Shown in pieces: positions 8,172 through 15,488 of a DNA stretch of 37,907 bases. The stretch is from Streptomyces cucumeris (GTDB taxonomy: Bacteria; Actinomycetota; Actinomycetes; Streptomycetales; Streptomycetaceae): assembly GCF_024295805.1 (NCBI RefSeq), contig NZ_JANCLX010000031.1:1-37907 (forward strand). The letters are read 5' to 3'. Numbering within the stretch: position 1 is the first letter of the stretch; each line of letters begins with the position of its first letter. A model generated the notes under the pieces. That model did not search any database. It was not told the DNA's origin and saw only the letters and a list, made by a program, of their open reading frames with translations. A program made the position numbers and the translations under genes.

Positions 8172-9224
8172 TCACGCGGGCCCGGCCGCCCCACCGACCG
8201 TGTGCATATGCCGCAGCCCCTGGCGGTAGGAGTCGAGGAGCCCGGTCTCGGTGTAGGGCACCCCGAGGGCGCGGCAGTGCTGCCGGACCAGCGGCCGGGC
8301 GAGGCGGAGGTGGGGCCGGGGCAGGTTCGGGAAGAGGTGGTGTTCGATCTGGTAGTTCAGTCCGCCGAGCAGCCAGTCCGTGACCGCGCCGCCGCGTACG
8401 TTGCGCGAGGTCAGGACCTGGCGGCGGAGGTGGCCCCAGCGCTCACCCGCCGCGTCGGTCATCTCCATGCCCTTGTGGTTGGGCGCGAAGGCCATGCCCA
8501 GGTGGAGTCCGAAGAGCGCCTGGTGGAGCAGGGCGAACGCGAGGGCCTTGCCCACCGGCAGACAGCTCAGCAGCAGGACGCCGTAGCCGATCAAGTGCAG
8601 CGCCAGCAGGGCGCCTTCGACAGCCCGCTCCCGCGGCGGCTGGCGCCGGAGGTCCTGCACACTGCTCACCTTCAGGGCGATGCCTTCGAGGAGCAGCATC
8701 GGGAAGAACAGCCGCGCCTGGTGCCGGGTCACCCAGCGGGCGAACCCACGGCGCTCGGCGGCCTGTTCCTCCGTCCACACCAGGGCGCCGACACCGACAT
8801 CGGGGTCCTTCTCGATGTGGTTGGGGTTGGCGTGGTGCCGGTTGTGCTTGTCGTTCCACCACGCGTAGCTCATACCGAGGAGCAGATTGCCGTGGACGAG
8901 TCCGATGGCCCGGTTCGCCCGTCGGCCGGTGGCGATCTGGGAGTGTCCGGCGTCATGGCCGACGAAGGCGGTACGGGCGGACAGGACCGCGAGCGGCGGG
9001 GCGAGCAGCAGCGTCCACCAGGTGTTCCCGGCGAGGACGAGCGCCACGGCCACGGCCGCCAGGGCGAGGAGGTTCAGGGTGATCATCCGGGCGTACCAGC
9101 CGCGGCGCCGCTCCAGCAGCCCCTGTGCCCTGACCTCCCGCAGGAGGGGGGCGAACTCGCTCCCCGGCGGCGCGGTACCGCCGGCGCGTACGCGAGACTC
9201 GGGCGGCAGGGTGGCCTGAGACAT
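8172..9224 (-). CDS. Membrane fatty acid desaturase (acyl-lipid/linoleoyl-CoA desaturase-like)
   Basis: A 350-aa diiron membrane desaturase with the three histidine boxes in order: HDAGH (about 90-94), HNRHH (about 127-131) and QIEHH (about 292-296). Hydrophobic helix pairs lie at about 48-85 and 205-250. The QIEHH third box, with Gln replacing the first His, is typical of front-end desaturases and the bacterial linoleoyl-CoA-desaturase-like branch. No cytochrome b5 domain is fused, so a separate ferredoxin-type donor is expected. It would insert a double bond into membrane-bound fatty acyl chains. The start ATG at 9224 follows CGGAG by six bases; upstream in-frame extension lacks coding character. 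The Imm49-like gene follows and may share its transcript. Confidence 0.88.
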   Translation of the reverse strand: MSQATLPPESRVRAGGTAPPGSEFAPLLREVRAQGLLERRRGWYARMITLNLLALAAVAVALVLAGNTWWTLLLAPPLAVLSARTAFVGHDAGHSQIATGRRANRAIGLVHGNLLLGMSYAWWNDKHNRHHANPNHIEKDPDVGVGALVWTEEQAAERRGFARWVTRHQARLFFPMLLLEGIALKVSSVQDLRRQPPRERAVEGALLALHLIGYGVLLLSCLPVGKALAFALLHQALFGLHLGMAFAPNHKGMEMTDAAGERWGHLRRQVLTSRNVRGGAVTDWLLGGLNYQIEHHLFPNLPRPHLRLARPLVRQHCRALGVPYTETGLLDSYRQGLRHMHTVGGAAGPA

Positions 9225-9326
9225 GGAGGACTCCGGTCCTGTATCGGTCGCAACGTTCTGACCTGCAAAAACGTACGGCCCACAGACAGGGCGGCGCCAT
9301 GGCGGCACCACCCCGACCACCCGGGG

Positions 9327-9357
9327 GCCAGCCCCCGGACGCCGCAGGGGGGCTGGC
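9327..9357 (-). terminator. Stem-loop downstream of the LacI gene
   Basis: GCCAGCCCCC and GGGGGCTGGC form a perfect 10-bp stem with an 11-base loop, about 25 bp beyond the stop of the LacI-family gene at 9381. A second smaller stem (CGCCCCT/AGGGGGCG) overlaps that stop codon. Together they plausibly terminate the sugar operon. No T-tract is present. Confidence 0.55.
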
Positions 9358-9380
9358 TACACCCTCCCGCCCCGGCGCCC

Positions 9381-10376
9381 CTATGAGGGGGCGGGACCGG
9401 TGCTGGCCCGGATCACCAGCTCCGGGTCGAACAGCAGCTCCCCGGTGGGGACATCGCGATGGCCGACCAGAGCCAGCACCGTGCGGCCGACTTCGAGCGA
9501 GAGCCGGTCGGCAGGCTGGCGCACCGTGGTGAGCGGGGGGTCCACGAACTCGGTGATCATCGTGCCGTCGTATCCCACCACCGAGACGTCCCCGGGCACC
9601 GAGCGGCCCTGGCGACGTACCCCGCGGATGGCGCCCAGGGCCATGTAGTCACTGGCCGCGACGATGGCGGTGGCCCCGAGCCCGAGGAGGGTGGTGGCGG
9701 CCGACTGGCCGCCCTCGACGGTGTACGACTGCCGGATCACCCAGTGCCCGGGGTCCTCGATGCCCCGCTTGGCCATGGCCGTCAGGAAGCCCTCGACACG
9801 CTTGTCGGCCGGGTGGTTGCCGACCGGGCCGGAGGCCATGCCGATCCTGCGGTGTCCGAGGCGGTGGAGGTGGTCGACGGCCAGTTCGGCGGCCAGGACG
9901 TCATCGGTGGAGAACACGGGCGCGGGCACACCGTCCGCGAACTCCCCGTTGATGGCGACGTACGGGATGCGGCGCGTCCGCAGCATCTCGTAGGTCTCGA
10001 GATCCGCTCCCTCGACGGTGTTCGACGCCGAGAGGAAGACCACCGCCGCGATGCCCTTGTCCACCAGGGAGGCGAGGAAGTCCCGCTCCTGGACGCCGCC
10101 GGGGAACGCGGGACACACCACCGTCTTCAGCCCATGGGGCGCGAGGGAGGACTCGATCCGTTCGGCGACGTCGGCGAAGAACGGATTGGACACGTGTTCG
10201 GTGAGTACCGCGACCAACTGGCCGTGGGTCGGCCGTTCGTAGCCGAGCTCGGCCATGGCCTGCTCGACGGCGTCGCGGGTCTTCCTGGAGACGCCCTGCC
10301 GCCGGTTGATCACACGGCTGACGGTCGCCTCGCTGACCCCTGCCCGCGCGGCGACCTCGGTGATCCCCACCTTCAC
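9381..10376 (-). CDS. LacI-family transcriptional repressor of the sugar operon
   Basis: A 331-aa LacI/GalR protein. Residues 4-45 form the DNA-binding headpiece (ITEVAARAGVSEATVSRVIN, with hinge helix near 50-57). The remainder is a periplasmic-binding-protein-like effector domain (NPFFADVAERIE, GHRRIGMASG, VVGYDGT). The start is GTG at 10376 within a GTGA overlap with the stop of the alpha-galactosidase gene, so the two are translationally coupled; the longer open frame upstream is only antisense to known coding. As last gene of the importer operon it probably binds the paired inverted repeats upstream of the first gene (15326-15385) and is released by a sugar. Confidence 0.92.
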   Translation of the reverse strand: MKVGITEVAARAGVSEATVSRVINRRQGVSRKTRDAVEQAMAELGYERPTHGQLVAVLTEHVSNPFFADVAERIESSLAPHGLKTVVCPAFPGGVQERDFLASLVDKGIAAVVFLSASNTVEGADLETYEMLRTRRIPYVAINGEFADGVPAPVFSTDDVLAAELAVDHLHRLGHRRIGMASGPVGNHPADKRVEGFLTAMAKRGIEDPGHWVIRQSYTVEGGQSAATTLLGLGATAIVAASDYMALGAIRGVRRQGRSVPGDVSVVGYDGTMITEFVDPPLTTVRQPADRLSLEVGRTVLALVGHRDVPTGELLFDPELVIRASTGPAPS

Positions 10377-12139
10377 TGCGTGCCGCCTTCCCTGATCCGG
10401 AGTGTGGCCATTCCCATGCTCGGTACGGAGACCGTGTGCAAGCCGGGCGCGAGTACACGCCGGCACCGGTCGATGATACGGCCACGGGGATCGTGGACCG
10501 TGATGTCCGCGGCGAGGGAGTCCTCCTCCGCCGACACGGTGAGCCGGTCCACCGGTGTGCCGTTGACCAGGACGACGCTTCGCTGTCCGGCGGACCGCAG
10601 CGGCACGACGCGATCGCTGTGCACATCGATGACGCACACCCCGTCGGCCGTCGAACGTACCAGCGTGTAGAGCTCGTCGGGCCGCCCCGGTTCGACCGTG
10701 CCGTCCAGCAGTTGGGGGCGCAGCCGCCGCCAGGCGGACAACCAGAACGCGATGGCCTCGCGGTGGCCCGCGGGGAGCCGGTCCAGTCGCACCGAGAGCT
10801 GTGGCACGGCGTGGAAGGCGCCGATGAGCTGGCGCACCGCGGCCTCGACCGGGGCGCCGGGATCCCACAGCAGCATGTCGGAGTGGACAACGCCACCGAT
10901 GGTGAGCAGTGCGGTGTCGATGGTGCGCACCCGGTTGGCGGTCGCGTCCGCCGGGCAGTCGAAGGAGCGCATCATATTGCCGAACGGGGCCATACCGGGG
11001 CCGGTGTACGGCTGGCGCAGCTCCAGCAGCACATCGGGGCGGACGGTCCGGAGCGCGTGTCGCAGGTCGGCCAGGAGGAGGGCCATGGCCGCTCCGACGT
11101 CCCCGGCGCCGTCGCCCGCGTAGACCATGGCCTGGTCGAGGAAGTCCACCTTCAGGCCGTCGAGTCCGTGGTCGCGCACCAGGCGTACGCACTGCTCGAC
11201 GACGCGGGCGCGCACCTCCGGGCGGCGCGGGTCCAGGACATCGGCGCCGGGGACGGTGGCGGGGCGCGTGGCGTACGGTGCCCACCGGCTGTGGCACGCC
11301 GCCCGTGGGCCCAGGAGGAGGGGGGCGACCCAGACCATGTAGCGCAGGCCGTGTGCGCGGACCCGGGCGACGTGGGAGGTGAAGTCCGGGAACGTGGTGT
11401 CGTCCGGCTCCCAGTCACCGCATCCCCCGTAGCCGCGTCCATGACCGTGGCGCTGCCAGCCGTCGTCCAGGATCATCACACCGCAGCCCAGTTCGGCCGC
11501 CAGCCGGGCCTGGACCTCGATGGATTCCGCGTCGACCTGCTGGTTGAAGGCGTACCAGGTGGAGTAGACGGGGGTGCGGGCGCTGTCGGGTACCGGCAGC
11601 GCCGCCACCTCGCCCGTGAACCAGTCGCGCAGCACGCGCAGCGCCGCGGCGACGGACTCCGCCCGCGGTACGAGGAGCAGCCGGTGCGGTCCGTCCGACG
11701 CGGGCAGATGGAGGTGGACGACGTAGGTGTCGTTCTCCTCCGACACCCCGAACCGCAGGGCAGTCTCCGGGACGGGGTCGACGGCCGCGAAGGTCAGCAG
11801 GGTCGCGCCGGAGTGGTCGTAGAGACAGCCCGCGGCGTGTCCGTCGACCAGCGAGGCCACCGCGTGTCCCTCCCAGTCGGCGAGCAGGGTGCGATGCCAT
11901 CCGACCCGCGGATGCCAGTACCCCGCGGCATCACCGAGTGGTACCGAGAAGCGCACCTCGACGGGGGCTCCACCGGCCCGCAGCCACAGGGTGCTGGGGC
12001 CCCCGGGCTCCGCCACCAGGTCCCAGGAGACTTCCGCGCCGGGCGCCAGCACGGCGATGCTCACACCGTCGAGCAGCGGCTCACGGGCCGCGGGAGCCAG
12101 CTCCGCGGTGGTGACGGCCTGGTGGGTCGCATGGGACAT
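10373..12139 (-). CDS. GH36-like alpha-galactosidase, intracellular
   Basis: A 588-aa clan GH-D hydrolase without signal peptide. An N-terminal beta-sandwich (about 1-180) precedes a TIM barrel with ILDDGWQ (about 223-229), the nucleophile motif LKVDF (Asp about 332) and RSFDCPAD with candidate acid/base Asp about 394. The 62-residue spacing matches the Asp pair of GH36 enzymes. The family hydrolyses alpha-galactosides such as melibiose or raffinose and related alpha-linked sugars. The cytosolic location fits cleavage of oligosaccharides brought in by the adjacent importer. The start at 12139 follows AAGGAG by six bases and lies two bases beyond the permease stop. Substrate could differ from galactosides because the nucleophile context is KVDF rather than KWD. 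Confidence 0.85.
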   Translation of the reverse strand: MSHATHQAVTTAELAPAAREPLLDGVSIAVLAPGAEVSWDLVAEPGGPSTLWLRAGGAPVEVRFSVPLGDAAGYWHPRVGWHRTLLADWEGHAVASLVDGHAAGCLYDHSGATLLTFAAVDPVPETALRFGVSEENDTYVVHLHLPASDGPHRLLLVPRAESVAAALRVLRDWFTGEVAALPVPDSARTPVYSTWYAFNQQVDAESIEVQARLAAELGCGVMILDDGWQRHGHGRGYGGCGDWEPDDTTFPDFTSHVARVRAHGLRYMVWVAPLLLGPRAACHSRWAPYATRPATVPGADVLDPRRPEVRARVVEQCVRLVRDHGLDGLKVDFLDQAMVYAGDGAGDVGAAMALLLADLRHALRTVRPDVLLELRQPYTGPGMAPFGNMMRSFDCPADATANRVRTIDTALLTIGGVVHSDMLLWDPGAPVEAAVRQLIGAFHAVPQLSVRLDRLPAGHREAIAFWLSAWRRLRPQLLDGTVEPGRPDELYTLVRSTADGVCVIDVHSDRVVPLRSAGQRSVVLVNGTPVDRLTVSAEEDSLAADITVHDPRGRIIDRCRRVLAPGLHTVSVPSMGMATLRIREGGTQ

Positions 12140-12141
12140 GG

Positions 12142-12969
12142 TCACTCCTTCACGGCACCGGCCAGCAGGCCGGAGACGAAGTGGCGTTGCAGCACGAGGA
12201 AGACGACGGCCATGGGCACCGCGGCGACGGCGGTACCCGCGAGGATGGCTCCGTAGTCGGTGTTGTTCAGGCCCTGGAGGGCCGCGAGGGCCACGGGAAT
12301 GGTGAACGACTCGCTGTCGCGGAGCACGATCAGCGGCCAGATGAAGTCGTTCCACTGGTAGAGGAAGAGGAAGATGGCGAGCGCCGCGAGCGCGGGTTTC
12401 ATCGGCGGGAGGACCACCTTCCAGAACAGCCGCAGCTCACCGCAGCCGTCCATCCGGGCGGAGTCGAGCAGTTCGTCGGGGAGCGCGGCCATCGACTGGC
12501 GCATCAGGAAGATGCCGAACGGCAGGGCCAGGTTCGGCATGACCACGGCCTGGTAGGTGTTCAGCCACTCCAGCTCGGCCATCAGCTTGAACAGCGGGAT
12601 CAGGGTCACCTGGACCGGGATCACCAGCCCGAGCATCAGCAGTCCGAACAGCGCTTCGCGGCCCTTGAAACGGTATTTGGCGAAGCCGTACCCGGCGAGG
12701 GTGCACACGGCCCCGGCGCACAGCGTGTAAAGGGCCGCGATCAGGGTGGAGTTGAGGACCACCCGGCCGAAGGACGCGGTCCGTTGCAGGGTGTCGAGGT
12801 TCTCCCCGAGGTGGCCGCCGGGCAGCAGCGGCGGAGGGCTGTCGAAGATCTCGCGGCTGCTGTGGGTACTGGCGACGACCAGCCAGTGGAGGGGGATGAC
12901 CACCGCTGCCAGGGCGATGGCGAGCGACGAGGTCAGCAGGATGCCGTGGCGGCGCTGTGCGGGCTTCAC
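12142..12969 (-). CDS. Sugar ABC transporter permease, MalG type
   Basis: A 275-aa inner-membrane protein with six predicted helices. The conserved permease loop is DSARMDGCGELRLFWKVVLPPMKP (about 180-203), which contacts the ATPase subunit. Sequence and size fit the CUT1 family MalG partner. The start is GTG at 12969, sharing GTGA with the stop of the preceding permease gene. Longer readings of the same frame run antisense or out of frame through that gene. It works with the 12966-13892 permease and the binding protein. Confidence 0.92.
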   Translation of the reverse strand: MKPAQRRHGILLTSSLAIALAAVVIPLHWLVVASTHSSREIFDSPPPLLPGGHLGENLDTLQRTASFGRVVLNSTLIAALYTLCAGAVCTLAGYGFAKYRFKGREALFGLLMLGLVIPVQVTLIPLFKLMAELEWLNTYQAVVMPNLALPFGIFLMRQSMAALPDELLDSARMDGCGELRLFWKVVLPPMKPALAALAIFLFLYQWNDFIWPLIVLRDSESFTIPVALAALQGLNNTDYGAILAGTAVAAVPMAVVFLVLQRHFVSGLLAGAVKE

Positions 12970-13892
12970 GACCTGTCTCCCAACACCCGGAACTGGACGA
13001 TTCCCAGGAGGCCGATGAGGACGGCGAGCACATAGGCGATGGCCGACGCGTAGCCGAAGTCGAAGTATTTGAAGGCGGTCTGGTAGAGGTACACACCGAT
13101 GGTCAGGGTGGCGTTGTCCGGGCCGCCCCCGGTGAGGATGTACGGCTCGTCGAAGAGCTGCAGGGTGCCGATGGTGGACAGGACCGTGGTGAGGAGCAGC
13201 GCGGGACGCAGTCCCGGCAGGGTCACATGGCGGAAGGAGTGCCAGGGGCCCGCTCCGTCCACGGCGGCCGCGTCGTACAGCTCGGCCGGCACGGTCTGCA
13301 GCCGGGCCAGCAGGATCACCGCGTTGTATCCGGTGTAGTGCCAGGTCAGTACGAAGCCGATGGAGATCTTCGCCCAGAGGGGATCGGTCAGCCAGGGGAT
13401 GCCGTCGCTGCCGAAGAGTCCAAGGAACCAGTTGACCAGGCCGTACTCCTGGTGGAGGAGGACGGAGAACATGATCCCGTAGGCCACCAGACCGGTGACC
13501 ATCGGCAGGAAGAATCCCAGCCGGAAGACCGAACGGCCGCGCAGGATTGCTGAGTTGAGTGCCACCGCGAGTCCGGTGGCGAGGGCCAGCATCACCGGAA
13601 CCTGGACGGCGAGCACCACGGCCGTGTTCTTCAGCGCGGTCCAGAAGAGGGGGTCGTCGACCAGGCGCCGGTAGTTCTCGCCGCCCACGAAGGTGTCCAC
13701 GCCGCCCACCGTCTTGTGCAGGCTGAGCACGAAGGACCAGCCGATGGGGTAGAGCTTGAACGCCGCGAACAGGACGAGGGCCGGCAGGATGAAGAGGTAG
13801 GGAGCGAGGCGCCCGCGCGGTCCGCCCCTCTTCGCTCCGGCCGCGGCGAGGGGCTCCGACACCGTCGACGGCTTGTGGAGGACGGCGCTCAC
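12966..13892 (-). CDS. Sugar ABC transporter permease, MalF type
   Basis: A 308-aa inner-membrane permease with about six helices (first at about 28-47) and the cytoplasmic loop LYDAAAVDGAGPWHSFRHVTLPGL (about 200-225) typical of CUT1 MalF proteins. The start is GTG at 13892, overlapping the binding-protein stop as GTGA, so the operon genes are chained by four-base overlaps. No ATPase gene is present in the operon, as in many Streptomyces sugar importers that share the MsiK ATPase encoded elsewhere. Confidence 0.92.
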   Translation of the reverse strand: MSAVLHKPSTVSEPLAAAGAKRGGPRGRLAPYLFILPALVLFAAFKLYPIGWSFVLSLHKTVGGVDTFVGGENYRRLVDDPLFWTALKNTAVVLAVQVPVMLALATGLAVALNSAILRGRSVFRLGFFLPMVTGLVAYGIMFSVLLHQEYGLVNWFLGLFGSDGIPWLTDPLWAKISIGFVLTWHYTGYNAVILLARLQTVPAELYDAAAVDGAGPWHSFRHVTLPGLRPALLLTTVLSTIGTLQLFDEPYILTGGGPDNATLTIGVYLYQTAFKYFDFGYASAIAYVLAVLIGLLGIVQFRVLGDRS

Positions 13893-15250
13893 CGGACGAC
13901 CTTCCGCCCGGTCTGCTTGCCGAGCCGGTCGGCGGCGTCGTGCAGGGCACCGGCCGGGTCGGCGCCCTTGAGCAGCACCCTGGTCTGGGCGTCGGTGACC
14001 ACCTTGAGCGCGCGGGCGTAGTCGGAGGAGTAGGTGAAGGAGGGGGAAGGCGCCTTGAGCGCCTTGAGGAAGACCTCTCCCCGCTTCTGTCCTCCGAAGT
14101 AGGCCGACGGCTCGTGGAAGGCCGCGTCGTCGTACGCCTTCATCAGGGCCGGGGCGATGGCCTGGTCCCGGTAGATCCTCGCCTGCGAGGCCGGGCGGGT
14201 CAGTACGTACTCGACGAAGGTCCAGGCGGCGGCCTGGTGGGGGCTGCTGCCCGCGACGGCGAGGTGGGTGGAGTTGACGGTGGCCGAACGGGAGCCGCCG
14301 GGGCGGACGGCCGGGGGAAGCTGGACGCGCCACTTGCCCTTCTGCTGGGGCACTTCACGTTCGATGACACCACCGAACCAGGTGGGCATGGGCTGCACCG
14401 CGACGGTGCTCTTCTTCAGCGAGCTCACCATGGTGTTCCAGCCGCCGGAGAAATCGCTGACGAGCCCGGAGTCGTTCATCCGCTTGATGATCTTCATGGC
14501 ACGCACCGCCTCCGGGGAGTCGAGCGTGATGTCACCGTCGGCGTTGAAGTAGAAGGCGCCCTGGAGCTGAAGGAGCATCTGGAAGAAGTTGGCGGCATCG
14601 GCCTGGGAGGCGGGCTTGTCGATGCCGATCAGCCGGGTACCCGTGTCGGCCTTGATCTTCTTCCCGGCCTCCACGACATCGTCCCAGGTGGCCAGCGCAC
14701 CCGCGTCGACACCGGCCTTCTCGAAGAGGTCCGCCCGGTACCAGAAGCCCGCCGAATTCGCCTCCCAGGGGAGGGCGTTGACCCGGGAACCCGTCGGCGA
14801 GACGGTGCGCCACAGACCCGGGGCGAAGGCTCCGCGGTACTTGGCGGCGCCCAGTTCGCCCAGGTCGGCGAGGCCCTCCGGGAACTTCTCGGTATAGCCG
14901 GGGAGGTAGTCGACACCGATGTGCAGCACATCGGCGAGACCCTCGCCGCCGGCCGCCATGGCGGTGGTGATCTTGTCCCAGATGGCCGGGTTGCCGATGT
15001 CCTCGACGGTCACCTCGATGCCCGGATGCTTCCTGCGGAACTCCGGCACCAGCGCCTTCAGCGCGGTGGCCGGACCCTGCCAGCTCCAGACGGTGAGGGA
15101 GCCCTTGTTCTTGTCACCCGCGCCACCGGTCCCGGCGGAGCCGGAACCGGAACACGCGGCGAGCGAGGTCGTGGCGGCGAGGGCGCCGCCGAGCTGGAGA
15201 AGTCTTCGGCGGTCGATGCCGCGGGGGGTGTTCACGGGCGAGACGTTCAT
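13889..15250 (-). CDS. Sugar ABC transporter substrate-binding lipoprotein
   Basis: A 453-aa extracytoplasmic solute-binding protein of the CUT1 class. Residues 14-16 are consecutive Arg before a hydrophobic core, giving a Tat-like signal, and the lipobox LAAC places the lipidated Cys at about 33. The mature part begins SLTVWSWQGPATALK and has the usual two-lobe layout. The start ATG at 15250 follows AGGGAT; an upstream in-frame GTG-type extension would interrupt the signal peptide. First gene of the operon; its promoter region holds two inverted repeats suited to the LacI regulator. Together with the alpha-galactosidase it suggests uptake of an alpha-linked oligosaccharide. Confidence 0.93.
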   Translation of the reverse strand: MNVSPVNTPRGIDRRRLLQLGGALAATTSLAACSGSGSAGTGGAGDKNKGSLTVWSWQGPATALKALVPEFRRKHPGIEVTVEDIGNPAIWDKITTAMAAGGEGLADVLHIGVDYLPGYTEKFPEGLADLGELGAAKYRGAFAPGLWRTVSPTGSRVNALPWEANSAGFWYRADLFEKAGVDAGALATWDDVVEAGKKIKADTGTRLIGIDKPASQADAANFFQMLLQLQGAFYFNADGDITLDSPEAVRAMKIIKRMNDSGLVSDFSGGWNTMVSSLKKSTVAVQPMPTWFGGVIEREVPQQKGKWRVQLPPAVRPGGSRSATVNSTHLAVAGSSPHQAAAWTFVEYVLTRPASQARIYRDQAIAPALMKAYDDAAFHEPSAYFGGQKRGEVFLKALKAPSPSFTYSSDYARALKVVTDAQTRVLLKGADPAGALHDAADRLGKQTGRKVVR

Positions 15251-15325
15251 GACTGATCCCTGTCTGCGGCGGTGTGCACAGCCGCGCCGTGGCACGAGGG
15301 GTGATGGCAGGAACGTAGTACTTGC

Positions 15326-15345
15326 AAAGATTCACTGCAATCTTT
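15326..15345. promoter_or_regulatory. Putative LacI operator 1 (7-6-7 inverted repeat)
   Basis: AAAGATT, six bases, AATCTTT: a perfect inverted repeat in an unusually AT-rich stretch about 75 bp upstream of the binding-protein start. The adjoining CTTGCAA resembles the CTTGCAG-type elements reported at Streptomyces maltose-type promoters. Probable binding site for the LacI repressor encoded at the operon end. Confidence 0.6.
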
Positions 15346-15365
15346 CTGCAGTCTTTAATTTGTTG

Positions 15366-15385
15366 CTTGCTTTCACATAAGCAAG
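15366..15385. promoter_or_regulatory. Putative LacI operator 2 (7-6-7 inverted repeat)
   Basis: CTTGCTT, six bases, AAGCAAG: a second perfect inverted repeat with the same 7-6-7 geometry as the first, centred 40 bp away (about four helical turns), so a repressor could occupy both from one face. It lies about 100 bp upstream of the divergent secreted-protein gene and could control both directions. Another TTGCAA follows at 15400-15405. Confidence 0.6.
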
Positions 15386-15488
15386 TCTGCGCACGCTCAT
15401 TGCAAGTCACAGGAACCCATTGCTAGCGTCACCGCCCCAAGGGCCGCCCGGCTCCCGTCCACGCCGATGACGACCGGGAGAAACAGAG

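Noticed and set aside
10377..11297. Upstream extension of the LacI open frame
   Set aside because: It runs out of frame through the alpha-galactosidase gene; the GTG in the GTGA overlap gives a standard LacI headpiece.
10436..12256. 606-aa open frame antisense to the alpha-galactosidase and permease genes
   Set aside because: Long antisense frames are a by-product of GC-biased third positions; no domain or start site supports it.
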